Below, in pieces: positions 16,345-24,573 of a stretch of 64,000 nt of DNA; the stretch's first letter is position 1; every line of letters starts with the position of its first letter. The stretch comes from Pantoea sp. Cy-639 (GTDB lineage Bacteria > Pseudomonadota > Gammaproteobacteria > Pseudomonadales > Pseudomonadaceae). Where the stretch lies: contig NZ_VWXI01000014.1 of the NCBI RefSeq assembly GCF_011752525.1, positions 105,454 to 169,453 of the forward strand. The letters run 5' to 3'. Made by a program: the position numbers and the translations under genes. The notes below the pieces were generated by a model. The model did not search any database. It was not told where the DNA came from and worked only from the letters and a program-made list of their open reading frames with translations.

Positions 16345-17550
16345 ATGAATGGTCCCGTACCCACCGCAACGCCGCCCAATGCCGGCAACGGCAGCTGGCT
16401 GAGCGTCATCGCCCTGGCATTGGCGGCGTTCATCTTCAATACCACCGAGTTCGTCCCGGTGGCGCTGCTCAGCGATATCGGGCGCAGCTTCGACATGACC
16501 ACCGCCCAGGTCGGCCTGATGCTGACCATCTATGCCTGGGTGGTGGCCCTGGCCTCGCTGCCGATGATGCTGATGACCCGCAACATCGAGCGCCGACGCC
16601 TGCTGCTGTTCGTGTTCCTGGTGTTCATCCTCAGCCACTTGCTGTCGTGGCTGTCGCAAAGCTTCGCCATGCTGCTGGTCAGCCGCATCGGCATCGCCCT
16701 GGCCCATGCCGTGTTCTGGGCCATCACCGCCTCCCTGGCGGTGCGCGTGGCGCCGCCGGGGCAACAGGCCAAGGCGCTGGGACTGCTGGCCACCGGCACC
16801 ACCCTGGCCATGGTCATGGGCATACCCCTGGGGCGGGTGGTCGGCGAGGCATTGGGCTGGCGCGTCACCTTCCTGTGCATCGCCGGGGTCGCGCTGGCAA
16901 CCATGCTGTGCCTGATGAAATCGCTGCCGCTGCTGCCGAGCCAGAACTCCGGTTCGCTGCGCAGCCTGCCGATCCTGTTCAAGCGCCCGGCACTGGTGAT
17001 CACCTATCTGCTGGTGACCCTGGTGATCACCGCGCAATTCACCGCCTACAGCTACATCGAGCCGTTCGCCCTGCACGTCGCGCAGATCGGTGGCGAGCGC
17101 ACCACCTTGCTGCTGTTGCTGTTCGGTGGCGCCGGGGTGTTCGGTTCGCTGCTGTTCAGTCGCTACAGCGAGCGCTTTCCTCATGGCTTCCTGGTCGGTG
17201 CCATCGGTGCGCTGGCGGCCTGCCTGCTGTTGCTGCTGCCGCTGTCGGGCAACTTCTACCTGTTCGCCGGGCTGAGCATGGTCTGGGGCGTGGCGATCCT
17301 GAGTTTCAGCCTGGCGCTGCAATCCAAGACCCTCAAGCTCGCGTCGGACGCCACCGACGTGGCGATGGCGTTGTTCTCCGGCATCTACAACATCGGTATC
17401 GGTGGCGGCGCCTTGCTCGGCAGCATTGTCAGCAGCCAGCTGGGCGTGGCCGACATCGGCCTGGTCGGTGGCGGCGTGGCGCTGGCCGGCCTGGTCGTGG
17501 CACTGGCCAGCACCCGGCGCTTCCGCCAGGCCCTCGGCGGGGCGGCGTGA
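16345..17550 (+). CDS. sotB: MFS sugar efflux transporter SotB
   Basis: This 401-aa inner-membrane protein has 12 predicted helices. NTTEFVPVALLSDIGRSFDMTTAQVGLMLTIYAWVVALASLP is characteristic of the SotB/AraJ/YdhP branch of the DHA1 family. RNIERRRLLL between helices 2 and 3 is the MFS loop 2-3 motif. SotB-type proteins export sugars such as arabinose or IPTG, and relatives export drugs. It overlaps the following AraC gene by 4 bases (GTGA), so the two are one operon and the regulator likely controls it. Confidence 0.9.
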   Translation: MNGPVPTATPPNAGNGSWLSVIALALAAFIFNTTEFVPVALLSDIGRSFDMTTAQVGLMLTIYAWVVALASLPMMLMTRNIERRRLLLFVFLVFILSHLLSWLSQSFAMLLVSRIGIALAHAVFWAITASLAVRVAPPGQQAKALGLLATGTTLAMVMGIPLGRVVGEALGWRVTFLCIAGVALATMLCLMKSLPLLPSQNSGSLRSLPILFKRPALVITYLLVTLVITAQFTAYSYIEPFALHVAQIGGERTTLLLLLFGGAGVFGSLLFSRYSERFPHGFLVGAIGALAACLLLLLPLSGNFYLFAGLSMVWGVAILSFSLALQSKTLKLASDATDVAMALFSGIYNIGIGGGALLGSIVSSQLGVADIGLVGGGVALAGLVVALASTRRFRQALGGAA

Positions 17551-18308
17551 GTCGTCACCTGCCGGTATTCGAGCACCCCGGCCAGCGTTGTCGCCCGGTG
17601 TGCCGCGAGTACGCCGACGGCCAGCGCCTCGAGGCGCACTGGCACGAGGCCGGCCAGTTGGTGTTCGCGGTGCGCGGCATCATGGAGCTGCAGGGTGCCC
17701 AGGGCTTCTGGGTGCTGTCGCCACAACAGGGGCTGTGGGTGCCGGCTGGCGTGCCGCACAGCCTGCGGGCCCGTGGCGCGGTAAGCTTGCGCACGCTCTA
17801 CGTGCATCAGGATGTCCAGGGCCTGCCCGAGGTGACGCAGAGCCTGATGGTCACACCATTGCTGCGCGAACTGCTGCTGCGTGCCCGGCCCATCGACGAG
17901 GACACGCCTGCGGATAGCCACGATGCGTTGCTGATGACCTTGCTGCTCGCCGAAGTGCGCCGCGCCCGTGACCTGCCATTGCGCCTGGCCATGCCGGCTG
18001 AGCCACGCTTGCAGAAACTGTGCGCGGCGGTGCTGGCCAGGCCAGGCGACGAGCGCAGCCTGGAAGCCTGGGGGCAGGCAGTGGGGGCCTCGGTGCGCAC
18101 GCTGGCGCGGTTGTTCCGCAGCGAACTGGGTTGCACCTTCCAGCATTGGCGCCAGCAGGCGCGGATGCTCGCAGCCCTGCCGCGCCTTGAGCAGGGCGAA
18201 CCGGTCGGGCACGTTGCCGCGGAGTTGGGTTATGCGTCGCCGGCGGCGTTCGCCAAGGCGTTTCGCCGGTTGATGGGCTGTGCGCCGAGCGCGTTCGGCG
18301 CAATCTGA
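17547..18308 (+). CDS. AraC family regulator with cupin sensor
   Basis: This 253-aa protein starts with GTG at 17547 overlapping the sotB stop. The N-terminal cupin-like part reads HWHEAGQLVFAVRGIMELQ and GLWVPAGVPHSLRARG. The C-terminal helix-turn-helix pair includes RSLEAWGQAVGASVRTLARLFRSELGCTFQHWRQQARMLAALPRL and VGHVAAELGYASPAAFAKAFRRLMG. This is the branch often found next to MFS exporters and controlling them. A long upstream open frame in the same register runs through sotB and is a shadow. Confidence 0.9.
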   Translation: MSRHLPVFEHPGQRCRPVCREYADGQRLEAHWHEAGQLVFAVRGIMELQGAQGFWVLSPQQGLWVPAGVPHSLRARGAVSLRTLYVHQDVQGLPEVTQSLMVTPLLRELLLRARPIDEDTPADSHDALLMTLLLAEVRRARDLPLRLAMPAEPRLQKLCAAVLARPGDERSLEAWGQAVGASVRTLARLFRSELGCTFQHWRQQARMLAALPRLEQGEPVGHVAAELGYASPAAFAKAFRRLMGCAPSAFGAI

Positions 18309-18330
18309 CCGGTTGGCGCTCAAGCTTGAC

Positions 18331-18350
18331 CATTGCGCGCCAGCGCAATG
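18331..18350. terminator. Stem-loop after the sotB-araC operon
   Basis: CATTGCGC and GCGCAATG pair perfectly around GCCA. It lies 22 bases after the stop. There is no long U-run, so it may be only a weak terminator. Confidence 0.45.
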
Positions 18351-18384
18351 TGTTGCCTGGCCCTAAGCTCTGCACGAAAGTCCT

Positions 18385-18406
18385 GTGGGAGCGGGCCCGC
18401 TCCCAC
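18385..18406. repeat. REP-type perfect palindrome
   Basis: A 22-base perfect palindrome centred on GGGCCC with outer arms GTGGGAGC and GCTCCCAC. It shares the GTGGGAGCGGG core with the REP elements at 9.6 and 49.8 kb. Confidence 0.75.
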
Positions 18407-18477
18407 AATGATGGATGACCATGCTTTTCGTACAAACCTGAGCTGCAGGTCGCCCGATCTGCCGTCGGAGGCCCGCA

Positions 18478-19374
18478 ATGCCCACACCATTCACCCGCCA
18501 GACCCTGTCCATACCGGTCAATGGCATCGAGCTCGATGCCTGGTACTACCTCCCCGATGTATCCGGCCTGCTGCCCGTGGTGCTCATGAGCCCGGGCTTC
18601 GCGGCCCTCAAAGGGCAGGCCCTGGACCGCTTCGCCGCCCACTTCGCCGGCGCCGGCCTGGCGGTGCTGGTGTATGACCAGCGCAACTTTGGCCGCAGTG
18701 GCGGCGCCTTGCGTGGCGAGATCGACCCACGCCAGCAACTCGATGATCTGCGTGAGGTGCTTACCTGGGCGAGCCTGCAACCACGACTGGACGCTCGGCG
18801 CATCGGTGTTTGGGGCTCCAGCTACAGCGGCGGGCATGCCCTGCAGCTGGCGGCCTGGGATCGCCGGGTGCGTTGCGTGGTGGCGCAGGTGCCGACCATC
18901 AGTGGCTACCAGAGTTTCCTGCGGCGCGCCGGCGACCGGGTGCACGAGGTGCGTGCCGCGTTCGCCAGGGACCGGTGTGCTCGGCAGGACGGTGGTGCCC
19001 CTGGTTATCGCCGGGTGATCGCCGAGGCAGGTGAGCCAGGCATTTATGCCGGTGACGATGCCGAGGCCTTCTACACCCAGGCCCGGGCCCTGGACGGTGG
19101 CTGGGACAACCGGGTCACCCTGCGCTCCAGCGAGTTGGCCAGCGAGTACGAGCCAGGCTTGACCATTGCCCGCATCAGCCCGACGCCGCTGCTGATGCTG
19201 GTGGCCGAGCGCGATACCGTGACGCCGGCCGACCTGGCCCTGGCGGCCTACAACCAGGCCGGGGAGCCAAAGCGGCTGGTGCTGTTGCCGGATGGGCATT
19301 TCGACCCTTACGCACGGCATTTCCAGCAGGCGGCCGAGGCGGCGCGGGGGTGGTTCGTGCAGCACCTGTGTTGA
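18478..19374 (+). CDS. Alpha/beta hydrolase
   Basis: This 298-aa protein has the alpha/beta hydrolase layout. LPVVLMSPGFAALKG is the oxyanion region, VYDQRNFGRSGG follows, and the nucleophile elbow is GVWGSSYSGGHALQLA (GxSxG, Ser at about 121). The acid lies in MLVAERDTVTPADLA and the His in LLPDGHFDPY. It resembles the acetyl xylan esterase/dienelactone-type family often annotated as cytoplasmic esterase. The substrate is unknown. It stands alone between a REP palindrome and a convergent LysR gene. Confidence 0.87.
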   Translation: MPTPFTRQTLSIPVNGIELDAWYYLPDVSGLLPVVLMSPGFAALKGQALDRFAAHFAGAGLAVLVYDQRNFGRSGGALRGEIDPRQQLDDLREVLTWASLQPRLDARRIGVWGSSYSGGHALQLAAWDRRVRCVVAQVPTISGYQSFLRRAGDRVHEVRAAFARDRCARQDGGAPGYRRVIAEAGEPGIYAGDDAEAFYTQARALDGGWDNRVTLRSSELASEYEPGLTIARISPTPLLMLVAERDTVTPADLALAAYNQAGEPKRLVLLPDGHFDPYARHFQQAAEAARGWFVQHLC

Positions 19375-19417
19375 GGGGCGGGGGTGCTCAGGATCGGGGT
19401 GTGGCGGCGGTCGGTGA

Positions 19418-20338
19418 CTATACGCCGGGTGCCACCGGCGGCAACACACCCTCCGGGCGCAGGCCGGCGAAGCGTTCACGCAGCCACAGGTGCAACTGGG
19501 TCACCGCGGGCGTCACCTGCTTGCGGTGCGGGCAGACCAGCGTCACCGGGGTCGCCTCGCCCGGGTGCTCGGGCAACAGGATCTCCAGCTCGCCCGCGGC
19601 GACGTTGGCGCTGACGTCCAGCCACGACTTGTAGACGATGCCTTCGCCCTCGAGCGCCCAGCGCCGCACCACATCGGCGTCATCGCTGACCAGCGGTCCG
19701 CCAACCTGCACGGTGCGGTTGCCCAGGCGCCATTTGTCGTACACCCGGTTGTGCTGCAGGTACAGCAGGCAGGCGTGCTGCTGCAGGTCGTCCGGCGTGC
19801 GTGGCCGGCCGTGCCGCTCGAGGTAGTCGGGGGCGGCGACCAGCACCCGGCGGTTCCAGGGGGCCAGGGGCAGGGCGATGTAGTTGGCGTCCTCGTTGCG
19901 CCCATAGCGGATGGCCACATCCACCGGGTCGCGGTGCAGGTCGGCCAACTGGTCGGAGAGAAAAAAACGCAGGCTCAGGCCCGGATGCGCGCGGCGGAAC
20001 TCGCTGAGCCAGGGACGCAGCAGGTTGCGGCCCATGTCCGAGGGCGCGGCGATCTGCAGCACGCCGCGCAGGCTGCTGTGACCGCCATGCAGGTCCTCGT
20101 GCCCCTGGCGCAACGCCTCGAGCACACGCCGGGCGGTCGGCAGGTACAGCTCGCCCTCGGCGGTCAGACGCAGGCTGCGGGTCGTGCGGGCGAACAGGCG
20201 TACATCGAGTTCACGTTCCAGGCGCTTGATCGCCGCCGCTACCTGGCCGGGCAGCAGGTTGGCCTCATGGGCGGCGGCGGTGAAGCTGCCCAGGGCGCTG
20301 GCGCGGACGAACAGTTCCAGATCGGCGATGCGCAGCAT
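19418..20338 (-). CDS. LysR family transcriptional regulator
   Basis: This 306-aa protein has the N-terminal winged HTH (IADLELFVRASALGSFTAAAHEANLLPGQVAAAIKRLERELDVRLFARTTRSLRLT) and a periplasmic-binding-protein-like effector domain. It is of the DsdC/YafC subgroup with DPVDVAIRYG and HACLLYLQH. ATG at 20338 is preferred because GGAG lies 5 bases upstream; a GTG two codons earlier overlaps that site. It is divergent from the nitroreductase gene with a 104-base gap, so nfsB is the likely target. Confidence 0.92.
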   Translation of the reverse strand: MLRIADLELFVRASALGSFTAAAHEANLLPGQVAAAIKRLERELDVRLFARTTRSLRLTAEGELYLPTARRVLEALRQGHEDLHGGHSSLRGVLQIAAPSDMGRNLLRPWLSEFRRAHPGLSLRFFLSDQLADLHRDPVDVAIRYGRNEDANYIALPLAPWNRRVLVAAPDYLERHGRPRTPDDLQQHACLLYLQHNRVYDKWRLGNRTVQVGGPLVSDDADVVRRWALEGEGIVYKSWLDVSANVAAGELEILLPEHPGEATPVTLVCPHRKQVTPAVTQLHLWLRERFAGLRPEGVLPPVAPGV

Positions 20339-20442
20339 TTTCACTCCAGGGATGAAAGTGTTGCTGCATTGTGCGGGTTTTTCTTTTAAACCGGAACGCT
20401 AAGATGCGCCTCAATCACGAACCTGCGAGGAGTTCCCGCATC

Positions 20443-21096
20443 ATGGATACCGTTGCCCTGGCCAAGCGCCGCTACACCACCAAAGCCTACGATGCCAGCC
20501 GCCGCATCCCCCAGGCGACCATCGACGCGCTGCTCGAGCAGTTGCGCCACAGCCCGTCGTCGGTCAACTCGCAGCCCTGGCACTTCGTCGTCGCCGACAG
20601 TGACGAAGGCAAGGCTCGCCTGGCCAGGAGCACCGAGGTCGGCTTCGCCTACAACACACCGAAGCTGCTCAATGCGTCCCACGTGATCGTTTTCGCCGCG
20701 CGTACCGACATGACCGAGGCGCACCTGCAGAAGGTACTGGCCCAGGAAGGCCTGGATGGGCGTTTCCGCGACGATCAGGCCCGGGCAGGCCAGGACCAGA
20801 GCCGGCGTTTCTACGTCAACCTGCACCGTCACGACCAGAAGGACCTGCAGCACTGGATGGAAAAGCAGACCTACCTGGCCCTCGGTACCGCCTTGCTGGG
20901 CGCTGCGGCCTATGGCCTGGACGCCACCCCGATCGAGGGCTTCGATCCGAAGGCGCTGGATGCCGAACTGGGCCTGCGTGAGCAGGGCTTCACCAGCGTG
21001 GTGATGCTGTGCCTGGGTTATCGCAGCGAGGCGGACTTCAACGCCGGGCTGGGCAAGTCGCGTCTGCCGGCCAGTGACGTGTTCACCTTCCTCTGA
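20443..21096 (+). CDS. nfsB: Oxygen-insensitive NAD(P)H nitroreductase NfsB
   Basis: This 217-aa protein has the same length as E. coli NfsB and matches it along its length: KRRYTTKAYDASRRI, LLEQLRHSPSSVNSQPWHFVVA (FMN site), NASHVIVFAARTDM, and GLDATPIEGFDPKALDAELGL. It is an FMN enzyme that reduces nitroaromatics and quinones. ATG at 20443 has GAGGAG upstream. The divergent LysR gene probably regulates it. Confidence 0.94.
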   Translation: MDTVALAKRRYTTKAYDASRRIPQATIDALLEQLRHSPSSVNSQPWHFVVADSDEGKARLARSTEVGFAYNTPKLLNASHVIVFAARTDMTEAHLQKVLAQEGLDGRFRDDQARAGQDQSRRFYVNLHRHDQKDLQHWMEKQTYLALGTALLGAAAYGLDATPIEGFDPKALDAELGLREQGFTSVVMLCLGYRSEADFNAGLGKSRLPASDVFTFL

Positions 21097-21157
21097 TCAG
21101 GCACGGTCCCTGGCGATGGTCGATACTCAGGCACTCGAGCCTGAGGAGAGCCCCGTC

Positions 21158-21532
21158 ATGTCCGTGCCGTCCGCCAGCGAACAGATCGATGCCCGTATCG
21201 CCAGCCTGGGCGACTGGCGCGCCCCGCGCCTTTCGCGCCTGCGCGAGCTGATTCACCAGGCCGAGCCGCAGGTGCAGGAAGAGGTGAAGTGGCGCGGCGT
21301 GCCAGTCTGGTCCCATGCCGGCATCCTCTGTACCGGCGAAAGCTACAAGGACAAGCTCAAGCTGACCTTCGCCAAGGGCGCCCGTCTGGAGGATCCGACG
21401 GGCCTGTTCAACGCCAGCCTCGATGGCGGTACCCGCCGGGCCATCGACCTGTTCGAGCACGACCGGCTCGACGAGACGGCCTTCATCGCACTGGTTCGCG
21501 CGGCTGTCGCGCTCAACCTGGGCAAGGGCTAG
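21158..21532 (+). CDS. DUF1801 (YdhG-like) protein
   Basis: This 124-aa protein carries the DUF1801/YdeI pattern: LSRLRELIHQAEPQVQEEVKWRGVPVWSHAGILCTGESYKDKLKLTFAKGARLEDPTGLFN, then RRAIDLFEHDRLDETAFIALVRAAV. The molecular function is not known. ATG at 21158 has GAGGAG upstream. It follows nfsB by 61 bases and could share its transcript. Confidence 0.88.
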   Translation: MSVPSASEQIDARIASLGDWRAPRLSRLRELIHQAEPQVQEEVKWRGVPVWSHAGILCTGESYKDKLKLTFAKGARLEDPTGLFNASLDGGTRRAIDLFEHDRLDETAFIALVRAAVALNLGKG

Positions 21533-21670
21533 CCCGGCGCCCGGCCAGCGTTGCCACTCGCCAAAAGAGCACGTATTTCCGAGACAGGACACTAGTACAC
21601 CAGCCCTAGGGTCAAGGTGCTCCGCGCGGTCGATAATCAACGCGGTTTTCCCCAACAAGGAGCGTGATCG

Positions 21671-21808
21671 ATGAACCCGTCCAACGAGCCTATTCGCGAA
21701 CTGAGCGATGCGGAAACCGACGCGGTCGGCGGCCAGCGTCCCGGCGACCCGCCACCACAGTACCCCGAATGGCCGGAAGATCTGTTCGGCTGGAAAGGCG
21801 AATACTGA
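21671..21808 (+). CDS. Small double-glycine-leader peptide precursor, Pro-rich core (first of a pair)
   Basis: This 45-residue product is too short for routine ORF calls. AAGGAG ends 7 bases before the ATG. The N-terminal part NEPIRELSDAETDAVGG has the pattern of bacteriocin/microcin double-glycine leaders (hydrophobic-E-L ... V-G-G). Cleavage after Gly21 would release a 24-residue acidic core beginning QRPGDPPPQYPEWP, with six prolines, two Trp and no Cys. A second gene of the same design starts 20 bases downstream. No C39 peptidase-transporter is in the window. The product could be an antibacterial or signalling peptide or a substrate for modification; that is inference from the leader. Confidence 0.7.
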   Translation: MNPSNEPIRELSDAETDAVGGQRPGDPPPQYPEWPEDLFGWKGEY

Positions 21809-21828
21809 CCCACACAGGAGTGACACCC

Positions 21829-22026
21829 ATGTCTGTTGAAACTTCGCGCACGCTCCGCATGCTTGGCAGCGACGAACTGGAGCTGGTCAGCGGCGGCCAC
21901 GATGCGACCATCATGCCGGTGTTCCCGCCGGCCCGGTTGCTGCCGGATGTTCCGCCTCCTCACCTGCCAGGGGGGCCTGACATCCCGCCGCCGAACGATA
22001 TCAAGGGGCCGGTCCTGCGGCTCTGA
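21829..22026 (+). CDS. Small double-glycine-leader peptide precursor, Pro-rich core (second of a pair)
   Basis: This 65-residue product starts at 21829 with AGGAG 8 bases upstream. MLGSDELELVSGG at residues 11-23 is a near-ideal double-glycine leader end. The 42-residue core has about fourteen prolines in blocks such as VFPPARLLPDVPPPHLPGG and DIPPPNDIKGP. It has no Cys, so disulfide or lanthionine bridges are excluded. The core is unrelated to that of the first peptide except for Pro richness. A longer in-frame open frame back to 21664 overlaps the first gene and has no start site support. A strong hairpin follows 6 bases after the stop. Confidence 0.72.
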   Translation: MSVETSRTLRMLGSDELELVSGGHDATIMPVFPPARLLPDVPPPHLPGGPDIPPPNDIKGPVLRL

Positions 22027-22032
22027 ACGAGG

Positions 22033-22062
22033 CCCAGGCCCCGGCAGCGACCGGGGCCTGGG
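22033..22062. terminator. Bidirectional stem-loop terminator between the peptide genes and the cysteine desulfurase
   Basis: CCCAGGCCCCGG (22033-22044) pairs perfectly with CCGGGGCCTGGG (22051-22062) around a 6-base loop. It ends exactly where the stop codon of the convergent gene begins. There is no long U-run on either side. Confidence 0.65.
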
Positions 22063-23217
22063 TCACCACAAGGATGCCGTGCCCGCGGCGATCTGCCGGC
22101 TGAACACATCGATGGCCTTGTCCACGTCCTGGGCGCTGGTGAAGCGGCCGATACTCAGGCGCACGCACTGGCGTGCCTGCGCCTCTGCCAGCCCCAGCGC
22201 CAGCAGCACATGGGAAGCACTGTTGGCGGCCGAGTTGCAGGCCGAGGTCGACGACAACGCCAGTTCGCCGGCCAGCGCGGCGCTGTTGAAACCCTTGGCC
22301 TCGATGCACAGGTTCAGGGTGTGGGGGATGCGCTGGCTGGCGCAGCCATTGAGGCGCACGCCCGGCAAGGCCAGCAGTCCGTCGCGCAGGCGCATGCTCA
22401 GTTGCTGCAGGCGCTGGTGCTCGGCATCGCCCGGCTGCCCGGCGAGGGCGAAGGCACTGCCCATCCCGGCGATCTGATGCGTGGCCAAGGTGCCCGAGCG
22501 CAGGCCGCGCTCGTGGCCGCCACCGTGCATCTGCGCCTTGAGCAGCGGCAGCGCCCGCTCGCCGACGAACAGTGCGCCAATGCCCTTGGGGCCATAGACC
22601 TTGTGCGCGGAGAACGACATCAGGTCCACCGCCTGGCGCGCCAGGTCGATGACCACCTTGCCCACCGCCTGGGCGGCGTCCACATGCAGCAGTGCGCCGT
22701 GTGCGCGAACCTGTGTGCCGATGGCGGCGAAGTCGGTGACGGTGCCCAGTTCGTTGTTCACCGCCATCAGCGATACCAGGCGGGTGTCTTGGCGCAGCGC
22801 GGCCTGCACCGCCGAAGGCTGGATCAGGCCGGCGGCGTCGGGAGCCAGGCGGGTTACCGACCAGCCTTGGCGTTCGAGTTCGGCGACGGTGTCGAGCACG
22901 GCCTTGTGTTCGATCAGGCTGGTGATCAGGTGGCCTGGCTCGGCGAACCCTTGGGTGATGCCTTTGAGGGCGAGGTTGTTGGATTCGGTGGCGCCGGAGG
23001 TCCAGACCAGCGCCTCAGGTTCGGCGCCGACCCGTTCGGCCACCTGGCGACGGGCTTGCTCGACCGCGGCGCGGGCGGACTGGCCATGAAGGTGGCCGCT
23101 GGAGGCCGGGTTACCGAAGTTGGCTTCGCGACCAAGACAACCAAGCATGGTCTCGATGACGCGGTCGTCGACCGGGGTGGTGGCGGCGTAGTCGAAGTAG
23201 AGCGGGGCGTTGGGCAT
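22063..23217 (-). CDS. Cysteine desulfurase (IscS/NifS family)
   Basis: This 384-aa PLP enzyme removes sulfur from cysteine as an enzyme-bound persulfide. Visible parts are YFDYAATTPVDDRV at the N-terminus, TSGATESNNLALKG, the His of SLIEHKAVLDT, VDAAQAVGKV, and the Schiff-base lysine in SFSAHKVYGPKGIGALFV (about 205). The mobile catalytic Cys is in LSSTSACNSAANSASHVL. It is not with iscRUA or other Fe-S genes, so it is a stand-alone desulfurase, possibly for tRNA thiolation or a peptide modification. The last idea rests only on its convergent position next to the small peptides and is weak. Confidence 0.9.
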   Translation of the reverse strand: MPNAPLYFDYAATTPVDDRVIETMLGCLGREANFGNPASSGHLHGQSARAAVEQARRQVAERVGAEPEALVWTSGATESNNLALKGITQGFAEPGHLITSLIEHKAVLDTVAELERQGWSVTRLAPDAAGLIQPSAVQAALRQDTRLVSLMAVNNELGTVTDFAAIGTQVRAHGALLHVDAAQAVGKVVIDLARQAVDLMSFSAHKVYGPKGIGALFVGERALPLLKAQMHGGGHERGLRSGTLATHQIAGMGSAFALAGQPGDAEHQRLQQLSMRLRDGLLALPGVRLNGCASQRIPHTLNLCIEAKGFNSAALAGELALSSTSACNSAANSASHVLLALGLAEAQARQCVRLSIGRFTSAQDVDKAIDVFSRQIAAGTASLW

Positions 23218-23360
23218 GGTCGGCGCAGGTCCGTGCAGGGATACCGCCAGTCGATATCCATATGCAGCAAATGCTATCCGGCCAGCGCGATGAGCCTTTT
23301 CTCTTGGTTGCCCTTGGTCGTATTGATTTGACTGTTTATTTCTAGTGAATCGCTTTTTCG

Positions 23361-23379
23361 TAGAAAAAATACTTTTCTA
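23361..23379. promoter_or_regulatory. Operator-like inverted repeat upstream of the cysteine desulfurase
   Basis: TAGAAAA and TTTTCTA form a perfect 7-base inverted repeat around AATAC in an AT-rich patch, about 145 bases before the desulfurase start. No known regulator motif is recognised. Confidence 0.35.
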
Positions 23380-23393
23380 ATCGAGGCGGTTTT

Positions 23394-23450
23394 CCCTGCG
23401 GGCACTGTGTAAGCAGCTGCAAGAACCCATGTTTCATGGCTCCCGCAGGG
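23394..23450. other. Branched inverted-repeat structure of unknown function
   Basis: An outer stem CCCTGCGGG (23394-23402)/CCCGCAGGG (23442-23450) encloses a palindrome GCAGCTGC (23413-23420) and a small hairpin CCATG-TTT-CATGG (23427-23439). It lies 58 bases past the LysR stop and does not match the REP core seen elsewhere. It could be a transcript end, an RNA element or a mobile palindrome. Confidence 0.45.
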
Positions 23451-23507
23451 ATGAAAGATTATTCGCCAGTTGGGCGCGCTTGTAGGCGCACTGCCTCGAG
23501 CTATTCA

Positions 23508-24434
23508 TCAGGCGCTTTCCAGGGCCTGTTCGTCCTGGGCCACCACCCGCTCGCAGAGTTCGATGATCTGCTCGCGCATCCAGCGGTTGGCTGGGTCCTG
23601 GTCGGTGCTTTCGTGCCAGTACAGGTGGGTCTCCAGCGCCGGCACCTCGACGGGCAGCGGCTGGTGGCGCAGTTGGTGACGCCGGGCGAAACGCTCTGGC
23701 ACGGTCATCACCATGTCGGTCTGCTGCAGTACCTGCGAGGCCATCAGGTAGTGCTGCGAGCGCAGCGCCACGCGGCGTTGCACGCCCATCTTGCCCAGGG
23801 CCAGGTCGACATAGCCCAGGCCGTTGCGGCGGCTGGAAATGTGGATGTGGGTCATGCCCAGGTAGCTGTCCAGGGTCAGCTTGCTGTCGGCCAGCGGGTG
23901 GCCAGGGCGCATGGCGCAGACGTAGTGGTCCTGCATCAGCTTGACGTGGCGTACTTGCGGATCGGTGTTCAGTGGCGCGTCGACGGCGAAGTCCAGGCGA
24001 CCGGCGGCCAGTTCCTTGGTGGTCTCGCGACGCTTGCACAGGAAGCTTTCGATCACCAGTGACGGCGCCAGCCGACGCAGGCGCTGGAACAGCGGCGGCA
24101 GGACCACCGCCTCGGTGAGGTCGGTCATGCTGATGCGAAAGGTCTTGCTGGCTTGCTGCGGGTTGAAGATGCGGCTTTCCTGCACCGAGGTGCGCAGCAG
24201 TGACAGAGCGTTGCGCACCGGGCCGATGATGTTCTGCGCCATCGGGGTGGGCACCATGCCCTGGGCAGTGCGCACGAACAGTGGGTCGTTGAAGGTCTCG
24301 CGCAGCCGCGACAGGGCATTGGACACCGCCGGCTGGGTGATGCCGACGATCTGCCCGGCGCGGGTCAGGTTGGCTTCGGTGTAGATGGCGTCGAAGACGA
24401 TGAACAGGTTGAGGTCGACCTTGCTGAGGTTCAT
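23508..24434 (-). CDS. LysR family transcriptional regulator
   Basis: This 308-aa protein begins MNLSKVDLNLFIVFDAIYTEANLTRAGQIVGITQPAVSNALSRLRETFNDPLFVRTAQGMVPT, the winged HTH of the NodD/LeuO-like subgroup. An effector-binding domain follows. It is divergent from the acyl-CoA dehydrogenase gene with a 139-base AT-rich gap containing ATCATATATCGGTTATGAAT. It probably controls that gene, and perhaps the SDR gene after it. Confidence 0.92.
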   Translation of the reverse strand: MNLSKVDLNLFIVFDAIYTEANLTRAGQIVGITQPAVSNALSRLRETFNDPLFVRTAQGMVPTPMAQNIIGPVRNALSLLRTSVQESRIFNPQQASKTFRISMTDLTEAVVLPPLFQRLRRLAPSLVIESFLCKRRETTKELAAGRLDFAVDAPLNTDPQVRHVKLMQDHYVCAMRPGHPLADSKLTLDSYLGMTHIHISSRRNGLGYVDLALGKMGVQRRVALRSQHYLMASQVLQQTDMVMTVPERFARRHQLRHQPLPVEVPALETHLYWHESTDQDPANRWMREQIIELCERVVAQDEQALESA

Positions 24435-24573
24435 GGCGCCGCTCTTTGTTGGAGTTATCGGCTGATCATATATCGGTTATGAATGTTTATACACGTAGAA
24501 AATAGACTAGGTGGATGAAGGGTGGCTGTTCTAGGCTCTGCGGCATGTTCTTCATTGACGGAAGGTAGCCCCG

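Noticed and set aside
16086..17546. In-frame upstream extension of the second AraC gene through sotB
   Set aside because: It reads sotB out of frame; GTG at 17547 overlapping the sotB stop is the natural start.
21590..21640. MerR-like promoter element (CCCTAGGGTCAAGGT) upstream of the peptide genes
   Set aside because: It would point to the minus strand where no gene starts, and the second half-site is poor.
23218..23507. tRNA or CRISPR-like content in the gap
   Set aside because: No cloverleaf, CCA end or regular spaced repeats; only the branched inverted repeat and an operator-like repeat.
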